From the NCBI RefSeq assembly GCF_002243645.1, contig NZ_CP017704.1:1341501-1405500 (forward strand): 64,000 bases of DNA, read 5' to 3'. The DNA comes from Peribacillus simplex NBRC 15720 = DSM 1321. GTDB taxonomy: Bacteria > Bacillota > Bacilli > Bacillales > DSM-1321. The position numbers and the translations under genes were made by a program. Positions within the stretch are counted from its first letter, which is position 1; each line of letters opens with the position of its first letter. Of this stretch, positions 1 through 9,503 are shown piece after piece. The notes under the pieces were generated by a model. That model was not told the origin of the DNA. It ran no database searches and saw only the letters and a program-made list of their open reading frames with translations.

Positions 1-1099
1 TTTCCTGACCTTGATAAATAAAAGGTGTGCCTTGCATGAAAAAGTAAAGAGCCCCAATCATTTTTGCGCTTTCCAACCAGTATTGATGATCATTTCCCCA
101 GGTGGACACACTTCTTGGCTGATCATGATTTTCAAAAAACAAAGCATTCCATCCTTTGTTTTTCAGCCCCTTTTGCCATTTGGTCATTGTGCGCTTTAAC
201 CCCTGAACATCAACAGCGTGATTCTGTCCCCTATTCCAAAGTCCAAGATGTTCAAATTGAAATATCATATTGAACTTCCCATTCGATTCCCCGACCCATT
301 CCTCCGCCTGCTCAATCCTGACGCCATTGGCCTCACCAACCGTCATGATATCATACTTAGAGAAAGTCTCTTCTTTCAACTCCTGAAGGTAATCCAGAAT
401 CCCGTCCTGATTGGTGTGCATTTCAAACGCAGGTACATACTGATGCCAATAAGGATTGGGCATATCCGGAAGGCCTTCACGCTTATGAATATGCGTGATC
501 GCATCAATCCGGAAGCCATCGATTCCCTTATCGAGCCACCAATTGACCATTTCATATAATGCCTGTCGCACATCAGTATTTTTCCAGTTTAAGTCGGGCT
601 GCTTTTCAGCAAATAAATGTAAATAGTATTGATTGGTCCTTTCATCGAATTTCCAGGCACTTCCGGAAAAGATGCTTTCCCAATTATTAGGCTCACGACC
701 GTCCTGCCCATCCCTCCATATATACCAATCCCGTTTCGGATTATCGCGGGACGAACGTGACTCTACGAACCAGGGGTGCTCATCACTTGTATGATTCAAA
801 ACAAGATCGAGTATCACCTTCATTCCACGTCCGTGGACATCTTTCAATAACAGATCAATATCTTCGATTGATCCGAATTCATCGGAAACTGCTTGATAAT
901 CACTAATATCATATCCATTATCCGCATTGGGCGATTTATAAAACGGGCAAATCCAAATAACATCTATCCCTAATTCCTGCAGATAGTCAAGCTTTGAAAT
1001 CAAACCCTTTATATCTCCGACTCCATCACCATTACTATCCATGAAACTGCGCGGGTATATTTGATAGCAAACCGCTTCTTTCCACCAGGTCTTATTCAT
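1..1099 (-). CDS. malL: Oligo-1,6-glucosidase / alpha-glucosidase, 3' end cut off by window
   Basis: GH13 exo-glucosidase that hydrolyses isomaltose- and maltose-type oligosaccharides in the cytoplasm. About 366 N-terminal residues are visible; the reading frame runs off the window start, just after the FIYQGQE motif. Seen: the N-terminus MNKTWWKEAVCYQIYPRSF, region I DLVLNH, nucleophile region GFRIDA, acid/base region TVGEANG and region IV FFENHDQPRS, so all catalytic residues are intact. The ATG at 1097-1099 follows a GGGAGGTT ribosome binding site. It lies 79 bp downstream of the GH13-like gene on the same strand with no clear terminator between them, so co-transcription is likely. The symbol is by family resemblance and maltodextrin context. 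Confidence 0.9.
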   Translation of the reverse strand, partial: MNKTWWKEAVCYQIYPRSFMDSNGDGVGDIKGLISKLDYLQELGIDVIWICPFYKSPNADNGYDISDYQAVSDEFGSIEDIDLLLKDVHGRGMKVILDLVLNHTSDEHPWFVESRSSRDNPKRDWYIWRDGQDGREPNNWESIFSGSAWKFDERTNQYYLHLFAEKQPDLNWKNTDVRQALYEMVNWWLDKGIDGFRIDAITHIHKREGLPDMPNPYWHQYVPAFEMHTNQDGILDYLQELKEETFSKYDIMTVGEANGVRIEQAEEWVGESNGKFNMIFQFEHLGLWNRGQNHAVDVQGLKRTMTKWQKGLKNKGWNALFFENHDQPRSVSTWGNDHQYWLESAKMIGALYFFMQGTPFIYQGQE

Positions 1100-1178
1100 G
1101 CTGTAACCTCCCGATCCTGTTTTCCACAAAGCCTTAGGGACAATGTTTGGCGGCTACCGACAATCGAGAGGCATATGA

Positions 1179-2714
1179 TTATTTTGGTTGGTTCCGTTTT
1201 GAACGCTTAATAACCAAAGCAATGAATATACCAAAAATAAGAAGAACTAATCCTATAACTAACAGGTAAGGAATATTAATAATCGACTTAGGTGACAGCG
1301 TGTAAACTTCTGTCGTCTCCCTATCGATTACGATAGAGTAACTGTTGTCCTTACTGCGGACCAGATCCCCATTCAGCATACCTCTCAACTCTTTATTACT
1401 TTCAAGTTCCTTATCAGTAAGGTTTATCGTTTGAGTTTTAGTCGTATTGTTCATGGCGACGACAATCGTTTCATCACCATAAACACGCTTGAATACCGAA
1501 GTTCCAACTTTTTCATATAAAAGCTCCATATCCCCTTTTACCAATGCCGGGTACATGTCTCTGAGATCAGAAAGCTTTGTTATATATTCCACCAATTCCT
1601 GTTCTGTCTTAAAATTCATCAACTTATGATTATCCGGGGCAATATCACCATTTAAGGCAATTTCCGATCCATAAAATACGATTGGCACCCCTGGCATCGT
1701 ATATAGATACGACAGCGCCATTCTCCATCTGGTACCTGGGTTTTCGTTATGATCGGCTGCATCCTTTGTAAAACGGGGCATTCCCTGAGTATCCATGAAC
1801 AATGCCTGATGGGCATTGCCCCCTAGTTCATCTTCGCTTTTCGCAAACGCATTAAAAATAGGTTTCAATTCTTTATCGGGTGCAGCAAATGCTTCCCGTA
1901 GCTCAGCATTTTGCGGATAAGCCATAAAAGCATCGATACCCGTCTTCTTGTAGCTTGAAATCAAATCGGCATCACCTTGTACATCGCCGATTGTATAGAA
2001 ATTTGATTTTTCAGATTTGACTGCATCCACAAATTCCTTCCAAAAATCTTTTGCTACGTATTGGACTTTATTTATACGGTATCCATCAATATCGGTTTCC
2101 GTTATCCACCATTTAGCAGCATCAAGCAAATATTCCCTTGTTTCCTCATTATCTTGATTCAAATCGGGAAGACCATCGACCCAGCCTGTTTCCAAATCCG
2201 TTTGGCTACCTTCCTTGGAAATCTTTTTTTCTTCATGGAACCAATCTTGTTTTTTTGGATCGGTCAGCCAGGTGGAGTCAGGACCCACATTATTTGCTTG
2301 GAAATCAATGATCACTTTCATATCGCGTTTATGTGCCTCATTCACGAGTTTTTTAAACTCTTTCATTGTCCCATAGTGTTTATCCGTTTTATAAAAATCG
2401 GCCACCCAATCGCCATGATAGCCATTTTCATCATTAGCGAAAATCGGTGAAAGGATGATAGCGGTATAACCCATATCTTTTAAATAATTCAGCTTCTTCG
2501 TGACACCTTCGAAATCCCCACCATTAAACGTGGAAGGGTCATTCACGTTCGCATCTCCATTATTTTGAGTATTCCCATCGAAAAATCTGTCGACCAATAA
2601 TGAATATACGATTTCATCCTTCCATGTTCGTTGTTCTTTTTCAGCTGCTCCTACTGGAATGGCGTAAAAAAGAAGCAACGGAATTAAAGCGAGTGATAAC
2701 ACTCTTTTTCTCAT
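1179..2714 (-). CDS. Membrane-anchored GH13 alpha-amylase homologue lacking the catalytic triad
   Basis: 511 residues: signal peptide (about 1-24, ending VGAA), a GH13 barrel, and a C-terminal membrane helix (about 475-500) followed by a basic KRSKRNQPK tail, so the domain should sit outside the cell held by its C-terminus. GH13 landmarks are recognisable: VDRFFDG, NGGDFEGV, LPDLN at 182-186 and PIVFYGSEI. The catalytic positions are not. Region I reads DFQANN instead of DxxxNH, the nucleophile position is Asn215 (GYRIN), the acid/base position is Asp244 (TIGDV), and the NHD of region IV is TQG (309-311). It is probably inactive or mechanistically unusual, perhaps a glucan-binding surface protein. 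It lies between malL and mdxE. Confidence is high for the fold and low for a function. Confidence 0.85.
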   Translation of the reverse strand: MRKRVLSLALIPLLLFYAIPVGAAEKEQRTWKDEIVYSLLVDRFFDGNTQNNGDANVNDPSTFNGGDFEGVTKKLNYLKDMGYTAIILSPIFANDENGYHGDWVADFYKTDKHYGTMKEFKKLVNEAHKRDMKVIIDFQANNVGPDSTWLTDPKKQDWFHEEKKISKEGSQTDLETGWVDGLPDLNQDNEETREYLLDAAKWWITETDIDGYRINKVQYVAKDFWKEFVDAVKSEKSNFYTIGDVQGDADLISSYKKTGIDAFMAYPQNAELREAFAAPDKELKPIFNAFAKSEDELGGNAHQALFMDTQGMPRFTKDAADHNENPGTRWRMALSYLYTMPGVPIVFYGSEIALNGDIAPDNHKLMNFKTEQELVEYITKLSDLRDMYPALVKGDMELLYEKVGTSVFKRVYGDETIVVAMNNTTKTQTINLTDKELESNKELRGMLNGDLVRSKDNSYSIVIDRETTEVYTLSPKSIINIPYLLVIGLVLLIFGIFIALVIKRSKRNQPK

Positions 2715-2785
2715 ATCCGCTCTCCTCCTAGCTATCTCTTTACGCCTTTAAGATTAGCCTTTTGACCCCTTAACGTCAAATCCAA

Positions 2786-2815
2786 TTTATAAAAAACTTT
2801 ACACTAAAGGGACAA
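2786..2815 (-). promoter_or_regulatory. Possible sigma-A promoter for the GH13-like gene
   Basis: On the minus strand TTGTCC (2810-2815), an 18-nt spacer, then TATAAA (2786-2791), about 70 bp before the start of the GH13-like gene. The match is moderate. It would allow this gene and malL to be expressed apart from mdxE. Confidence 0.3.
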
Positions 2816-2863
2816 ATTGGGGATACTGGTTATGGTTACTGAATTGGAAAAGGCAGAACACGA

Positions 2864-4117
2864 TTAACGTTCTTTTTTTATCGTCTTAACCGCTTTATCC
2901 AAGGCCCTTTTTGGTTTAGCTTTTTGAGTGGTTATTTCATCCATGGCTGAATTCATCGGTCCCCATACCTTATTCATCTCCGGAATATTCGGCACTGGTT
3001 CAGCGTATTGTAATTGTATGCTTAAGGCTTGTGCCCTTTCATTTTCATTGATTGCGGCATTGTGTTTGATTGATCTATTAGGAGGGATTTCCCCTGTTAA
3101 ATCATAACGCTGCATTGCATTATCATCATTTGTCAAATATTCAATTAACTTCGTAGACCAATAAGGATGTTTTGTGAATGCTGTTACATGCCAGCCTTTG
3201 ATTTTCATTAACGTTTTCATTGGCTGTCCATTGGGCAATTCGGGCATGGGGGCAACACCTGTATCCTTTCGCTCGGTAAATGCGTTCCCGTCACTCATGA
3301 AAGAAGCCAATTTCCCTTGTATAAACAACTTCTCGATCGCTGCCTTGTCGCCTTTAGGAATCAAACCCGCCCTATACCATTTTTGGATGTATGCAGCCCC
3401 TTTTATAGCACCCTTATTATTCAAACCAATGTTAGAAGGGTCTAGTTTTCCATTCTTATCTTTAAATATATAACCTCCCATTCCAGCCATTACCCCAAAC
3501 GAATCATGGAAATCATTCCACTTCGCATAGTAACCATGCACGTTACCTTTTCTTAATTTCTTAGCCATTTTATATAGGTCATTCATCGTCTCAGGAGCCT
3601 TAGCCATCAATTTTTTATTATAAATGAAAACGGAAGTGGTCACGGATTTTGGCAATCCAAATACCTTGTCTTGATACATTTCTCCCCTAATTGAAGGTTC
3701 AATGAAGGCATTTAATACTTCATCATTCACCTTCACTTCCTGAATTAGGCCTTCCTTCACGATTTGCCCGACTTTTTCATGAGAAAAAGTTACGACATCC
3801 GGGGCCTTTCCATTTCCAATTGGCCCATCACGACGAAGCCGCTCATACATTTCGGTATCTATTTCTAGCTCTTCAAGCTCAACTTTGATTCCATATTCTT
3901 TTTCAAAAGCTTCAATCACCGGCTTTAGGGCCTCCGCTTTACCTTTTTCCTCCCAAATGATCAATTTTTCCGGCTTCGCTTCATTGGTGGCTTCTTCTTT
4001 TTTCTTATTTTCTTTCACTACTTTATTTTCCAAATCTGAACTGGATCCGCAAGCACTTACACTAACGATCAAAAATATGGACATGAACAAATGAAAAATC
4101 AGCTTCTTCACTTTCAT
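2864..4117 (-). CDS. mdxE: Maltodextrin-type ABC transporter substrate-binding lipoprotein (MdxE-like)
   Basis: 417-residue family-1 extracellular solute-binding protein. The signal peptide ends in the lipobox SVSAC (Cys23), followed by a Ser/Asp/Lys linker, and the mature part starts KLIIWEEKGK as in maltose-binding proteins. It should capture maltodextrins outside the membrane and hand them to MdxF-MdxG permeases. Those permeases are not next to it: downstream on the same strand comes the GH13-like gene after only 149 bp. The start is an ATG after AAAAAGGAGA. A promoter and a cre-like box lie upstream. The maltodextrin assignment rests on the neighbouring mdxD and malL genes. Confidence 0.8.
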   Translation of the reverse strand: MKVKKLIFHLFMSIFLIVSVSACGSSSDLENKVVKENKKKEEATNEAKPEKLIIWEEKGKAEALKPVIEAFEKEYGIKVELEELEIDTEMYERLRRDGPIGNGKAPDVVTFSHEKVGQIVKEGLIQEVKVNDEVLNAFIEPSIRGEMYQDKVFGLPKSVTTSVFIYNKKLMAKAPETMNDLYKMAKKLRKGNVHGYYAKWNDFHDSFGVMAGMGGYIFKDKNGKLDPSNIGLNNKGAIKGAAYIQKWYRAGLIPKGDKAAIEKLFIQGKLASFMSDGNAFTERKDTGVAPMPELPNGQPMKTLMKIKGWHVTAFTKHPYWSTKLIEYLTNDDNAMQRYDLTGEIPPNRSIKHNAAINENERAQALSIQLQYAEPVPNIPEMNKVWGPMNSAMDEITTQKAKPKRALDKAVKTIKKER

Positions 4118-4161
4118 TCTCCTTTTTAAAATGTTTATTCTATCATGTCCAAAAGCTTCAA

Positions 4162-4191
4162 ATAATACTGTTTTTCAGTTCAGTCATTCAA
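4162..4191 (-). promoter_or_regulatory. Probable sigma-A promoter of mdxE
   Basis: Minus strand: TTGAAT (4186-4191), an 18-nt spacer, TATTAT (4162-4167), about 45 bp before the mdxE start. Four of six and five of six consensus matches. Confidence 0.45.
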
Positions 4192-4205
4192 ATAAAGCCC
4201 CTTAA

Positions 4206-4219
4206 TGAAAGCGATGCCA
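4206..4219. promoter_or_regulatory. CcpA cre-like box between mdxE and mdxD
   Basis: TGAAAGCGATGCCA matches the cre consensus TGWAANCGNTNWCA at 13 of 14 positions. It lies just upstream of the mdxE -35 hexamer, in the mdxE/mdxD divergent region. Carbon catabolite control of maltodextrin genes is established in B. subtilis; activity here is inferred. Confidence 0.55.
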
Positions 4220-4478
4220 AGGCTATTGTTATCATTATATGAACGGCTTTGGTTTTTACAACATTTTCCTCGACGTATTTATTTCCTTGTAGTGTTGAAC
4301 ACTTTTTGTTATTTTTTAGTTAATAAGTGCTTCTTTCAATTGGAATTGGGTATATAACCATATTGAAAAAAAACTTAAACACGGCTTAGTAAATGCATAG
4401 ACCCCCCTCATAAACAGCCTGAAGTTCCCTTTTTCATATTCACATCCTCAAATACTTATAGAATTGGAGTGATTTTAA

Positions 4479-6230
<1,752 letters not shown>

Positions 6231-6236
6231 GGCAAT

Positions 6237-6271
6237 GAAACGGGGCAATGAAAATCATCCGCCCCGTTTTT
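6237..6271. terminator. Bidirectional terminator, mdxD / asnO
   Basis: ACGGGGC paired with GCCCCGT around a 14-nt loop, T-run on the plus side and A-run on the other. It sits between convergent stop codons. Confidence 0.75.
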
Positions 6272-8119
6272 TCAATCGATTATTTGGATGTCATATTCTT
6301 TGAACCATACATGGGTTTGTGCCAAGTGAGCGAGCAACTGTGGACCTGACATCAATTGCCCGAACCACGGCACTTTAAAAGCGGCACCCTTGGAATCTAC
6401 TATATCGGTTAGCTTCTGTTTATCGAAAAACTCATGCAGGACCGAATTTTTATCCGTCAGTAAGTCTTTTAACCATGCCTGCACACGGTCTGTATATATA
6501 GGGTTATGGGTTTTTGGATATGGACTTTTTTTACGATACAATACTTCATCCGGTAATAGCCCCTCCAAAGCCTTCCTTAGAATACCCTTTTCACGGTTGC
6601 CTTCCATTTTCATTTCCCAAGGAATGTTCCATGCATATTCAACAAGGCGATGATCGGCAAATGGCACGCGCACCTCTAGACTTGCACCCATACTCATCCG
6701 GTCCTTCCGGTCAAGGAGCGTCGTCATGAACCATAATAAATTCACATAGAAAAGCTCTCTCCGCTTTGCTGCTACGCCGTTTTCCCCTTCCAATTTAGGC
6801 GTTTCGGCAAGGGTGGTCAAATAAGCTTCCTGTGCATATTCCTCCAGCTTCAATTTCTCACGCCATCCCGTTTTCAATAAAGATACCCGCTCATCCGTAG
6901 ATCTCATCCATGGAAAACCAGCACGATTCAAATCATCCTCACGATGAAACCAAGGATAGCCTCCAAAAATTTCGTCCGCACATTCGCCGGACAGGCCTAC
7001 AACAAAATCCCGCTTGATTTCCTTACAAAACCAAAGTAAAGAAGAATCGACATCCGCCATGCCTGGGAGGTCCCTTACAAGGACAGCTTCTGTTAAATAA
7101 TCAGTCAACTGCTCTTGAGTGATGATCGATGAATGGTGAACCGTGTTAAAACTATCCGACATCTTTTTAATCCAATACCCATCAGAGTTAGGCTGAAAAT
7201 CATTTGCCTTAAAATAGCGCTCATTATCCTCATAATCAATGGAATACGTATGAAGCTGGCCTTTCCCTTCTTTTTGATAGGCATTTGCAGCAATGGCCGT
7301 TATCGCGCTTGAGTCAAGCCCTCCTGATAAGAAGGTACAAAGTGGAACATCTGAAACAAGTTGCCGTGTCACTGCATCTTCGACAAGGAAGCGAACCTTC
7401 TCGGCCGTCTCATCAAGCGTATCCCGATGTTCTTCGCTTTTCACATTCCAATATCTCCAAATCCGGAGCCCTTTCCTTGATAAGGTAAGCGCATGGGCAG
7501 GCCTTAATTCCTGGATATTATGAAATATGCCTGAACCTGGCTTTCGGGATGGACCAACACCAAATACTTCAGACAACCCTTCGCGGTCAATCTCCGTTTT
7601 AACATCCGGATGGGCCAGAATCGCCTTAAGCTCCGATCCGAAAATGAACCCGCCGTCCCTTTCTGCATAAAAGAATGGTTTTACCCCCATGCGATCTCTT
7701 CCAACGAATAATTTTTGTTCCTTTTCATCCCAAATCGCAAACGCAAAAATCCCATTGAACAAGTCAATGCACTTTTCTTTCCATTCTATATAAGAAGTTA
7801 GCAAAACTTCTGTATCAGAATGACCGTTAAAGGAATATCCTTTTAATAATAGCTGTTTACGAATATCCTCGGTGTTATATAGCTCACCATTATAACAAAG
7901 CGTATATCTGGCGTTCTCGTGATTTTTCGTCATCGGCTGTTTTCCGCCTTCCGCATCGACAACCGTTAACCGTTTATGACCAAAGGCAACATGGGCTTCG
8001 CTCCAAACATTTTCTTCGTCTGGCCCCCGCTTTGCCAACGTTTTTGTCATGTTTTCCAGTGTTTTCGTTTTTGTCCGTAAATCTTTTTGAAAATGCACCC
8101 AGCCTGTTATCCCACACAT
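6272..8119 (-). CDS. asnO: Asparagine synthetase (glutamine-hydrolysing), AsnO type
   Basis: 615 residues; converts aspartate, glutamine and ATP to asparagine. The start is set at MCGITGW, because Cys2 must become the N-terminal nucleophile of the glutaminase domain; an AAAGGA ribosome binding site precedes it, and an upstream in-frame Met would bury Cys2. The glutaminase domain (about 1-200) contains RGPD, YNGELYN and GSELKAI; the synthetase domain has the ATP pyrophosphatase loop SGGLDSS (265-271). Length and sequence fit B. subtilis AsnO (YisO), linked to sporulation there, more than AsnB. The neighbouring yisN and yisL support the assignment. Confidence 0.92.
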   Translation of the reverse strand: MCGITGWVHFQKDLRTKTKTLENMTKTLAKRGPDEENVWSEAHVAFGHKRLTVVDAEGGKQPMTKNHENARYTLCYNGELYNTEDIRKQLLLKGYSFNGHSDTEVLLTSYIEWKEKCIDLFNGIFAFAIWDEKEQKLFVGRDRMGVKPFFYAERDGGFIFGSELKAILAHPDVKTEIDREGLSEVFGVGPSRKPGSGIFHNIQELRPAHALTLSRKGLRIWRYWNVKSEEHRDTLDETAEKVRFLVEDAVTRQLVSDVPLCTFLSGGLDSSAITAIAANAYQKEGKGQLHTYSIDYEDNERYFKANDFQPNSDGYWIKKMSDSFNTVHHSSIITQEQLTDYLTEAVLVRDLPGMADVDSSLLWFCKEIKRDFVVGLSGECADEIFGGYPWFHREDDLNRAGFPWMRSTDERVSLLKTGWREKLKLEEYAQEAYLTTLAETPKLEGENGVAAKRRELFYVNLLWFMTTLLDRKDRMSMGASLEVRVPFADHRLVEYAWNIPWEMKMEGNREKGILRKALEGLLPDEVLYRKKSPYPKTHNPIYTDRVQAWLKDLLTDKNSVLHEFFDKQKLTDIVDSKGAAFKVPWFGQLMSGPQLLAHLAQTHVWFKEYDIQIID

Positions 8120-8231
8120 TTTACACTTCATCCTTTCTATCCGGACTATCAAAAATATATTGGCTCCCTGTCTTAAAAAGATTTACAGTTCCTAAGTATC
8201 GATCAGCATCATTCCGTAGGACCCCCTGCCC

Positions 8232-8248
8232 ACAACGCCCGGCGTTGT
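8232..8248. repeat. Perfect inverted repeat, asnO/yisN intergenic
   Basis: ACAACGCC-C-GGCGTTGT, an 8-bp perfect inverted repeat around one base, about 113 bp upstream of asnO and 157 bp upstream of yisN. There is no T-run beside it, so it looks more like an operator than a terminator. Confidence 0.45.
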
Positions 8249-8404
8249 TAATGAATTGTTGAGCAAAGAATCCCGTGTTTAAACATAGCCTATGCAAAGA
8301 CGGAAAGATGGTTATTTGTCCATAATATTTTAAAATATACAGTTATATTTTCATTGGATTTTGACTAAAAAGTAGGTGAGGATTCCACTATTGGAGGTAT
8401 ATGT

Positions 8405-8971
8405 ATGAGTCAGCAACAACGAACCAAGTTAATGAACAGGCAAACAAGAGCTTTTACCGAAGGAACAGTGGAAAATATCAATCAACAATGGATTTTTTTC
8501 GATGATGAAACAGATGAGGCCTGCTCCATCGAAGACCACGTTGATAGCATCATTGAAGTGTACAGGGGTGGGCGCTGGCAGCAAGGAGTAGTTGAAGAAG
8601 AAGGAAAAATCCTGCTTCACCGGGAAATCACCTTCTTAAGGGAAAATGAGCCCATTCGGATACGCAAAAAACTGCTCTACTCTTTTGAACGTTTATTGGA
8701 AGAATTGAACGACGATTCCTTTTTCCAATTTGTAACGACATTGAATTCACTTGATTTTTCTATTTATGATTGTATATATAGCTATAACCAGCTCACTTTT
8801 TTAAGGGCCGTCCCTAACCAGTCCGGCGTGAATTTCTTCACCTTTGATAACGAGAGCCAAATATGTCTCGTTCAGCACCATTTTTCTTATGGGAAAAAGG
8901 ATCACGATCGTTTTGAATTTACCCTGAACACGGGAAAAAGGATCGTCATTGAGAAAGTGAATTCACAATAA
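8405..8971 (+). CDS. yisN: DUF2777 family protein, YisN-like
   Basis: 188-residue soluble protein of unknown function. No signal peptide, no membrane helix and no recognisable catalytic motif; acidic and aromatic-rich, probably beta-rich in the second half. The start is ATG after TTGGAGGTATATGT. In B. subtilis yisN lies beside asnO, and the same neighbourhood is found here, divergent from asnO and convergent with yisL. The name is by position and length; no function is proposed. Confidence 0.75.
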   Translation: MSQQQRTKLMNRQTRAFTEGTVENINQQWIFFDDETDEACSIEDHVDSIIEVYRGGRWQQGVVEEEGKILLHREITFLRENEPIRIRKKLLYSFERLLEELNDDSFFQFVTTLNSLDFSIYDCIYSYNQLTFLRAVPNQSGVNFFTFDNESQICLVQHHFSYGKKDHDRFEFTLNTGKRIVIEKVNSQ

Positions 8972-8981
8972 CGGGTAAAAG

Positions 8982-9020
8982 AAAACGGGTAAATGAGATC
9001 TCCTCATTTACCCGCTTTAA
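8982..9020. terminator. Bidirectional terminator, yisN / yisL
   Basis: CGGGTAAATGAG (8986-8997) pairs perfectly with CTCATTTACCCG (9003-9014) around a 5-nt loop, between convergent genes. Confidence 0.75.
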
Positions 9021-9027
9021 TTCTTTA

Positions 9028-9369
9028 TTAAAAAAAGTCCATTCCTTGTGGCAGTGAAAGCCCTAAATAAAGGACGAATATAAGTGCTACGATGAACAAT
9101 ATCCACATGGCACTTGTGCTTTTTCCTTTTTTCGTACGGACCAACACCATTTCCATTGCCGCAATCACGATGATTCCAACAATCATTTTTACTGCGTAAG
9201 CACCAAAATCAGTGATCAGCATACCGCCAGTAAGGAAAATCAATAGATAGAACAACCTTGTTATCATATGTAGCATTTTCGCTTTCGGATTTCCACCTTT
9301 AAGCATCGAATATGTGACAAAGAAAAGAATGATTCCGATAACCCAAGCTGTAATATGCATATGTGTCAT
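9028..9369 (-). CDS. yisL: UPF0344 / DUF1516 membrane protein YisL
   Basis: 113-residue integral membrane protein with four predicted hydrophobic helices and few charged loops. Start chosen at MTHMHITAWV, where GAGGGGGC sits just upstream; an upstream in-frame Met adds 12 residues without a ribosome binding site. It closely resembles B. subtilis YisL (MTHLHITTWV start as I recall it). Function unknown. It follows the B. subtilis asnO-yisN-yisL order, on the strand opposite yisN. Confidence 0.85.
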   Translation of the reverse strand: MTHMHITAWVIGIILFFVTYSMLKGGNPKAKMLHMITRLFYLLIFLTGGMLITDFGAYAVKMIVGIIVIAAMEMVLVRTKKGKSTSAMWILFIVALIFVLYLGLSLPQGMDFF

Positions 9370-9503
9370 TTTTTTTGCCCCCTCGTTCAGTTTCCATATC
9401 ATCATATCATAGGCTTTTACAAAAAAACAAAACTAAGGATTCACCTGAATGGGTAAAATCAACAATTTAATGAACATCATTTACATTTCTTCTTAACTGG
9501 TCC

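Larger units (their letters stand above)
4118..4478. other. Divergent intergenic region mdxE / mdxD
   Basis: 361 bp between the divergently transcribed mdxE and mdxD. It holds the mdxE promoter and a cre-like box (annotated separately). I see no further gene. I could not fix a convincing promoter for mdxD; several AT-rich hexamers exist but none is well spaced. Confidence 0.5.

Noticed and set aside
7105..7293. Antisense reading frames inside asnO, addA, addB and other long genes
   Set aside because: They are shadows of real genes: no ribosome binding site and no family resemblance.
8120..8152. Longer start for asnO
   Set aside because: The extension would bury the catalytic Cys2 of the glutaminase domain, and a good ribosome binding site fits MCGITGW.
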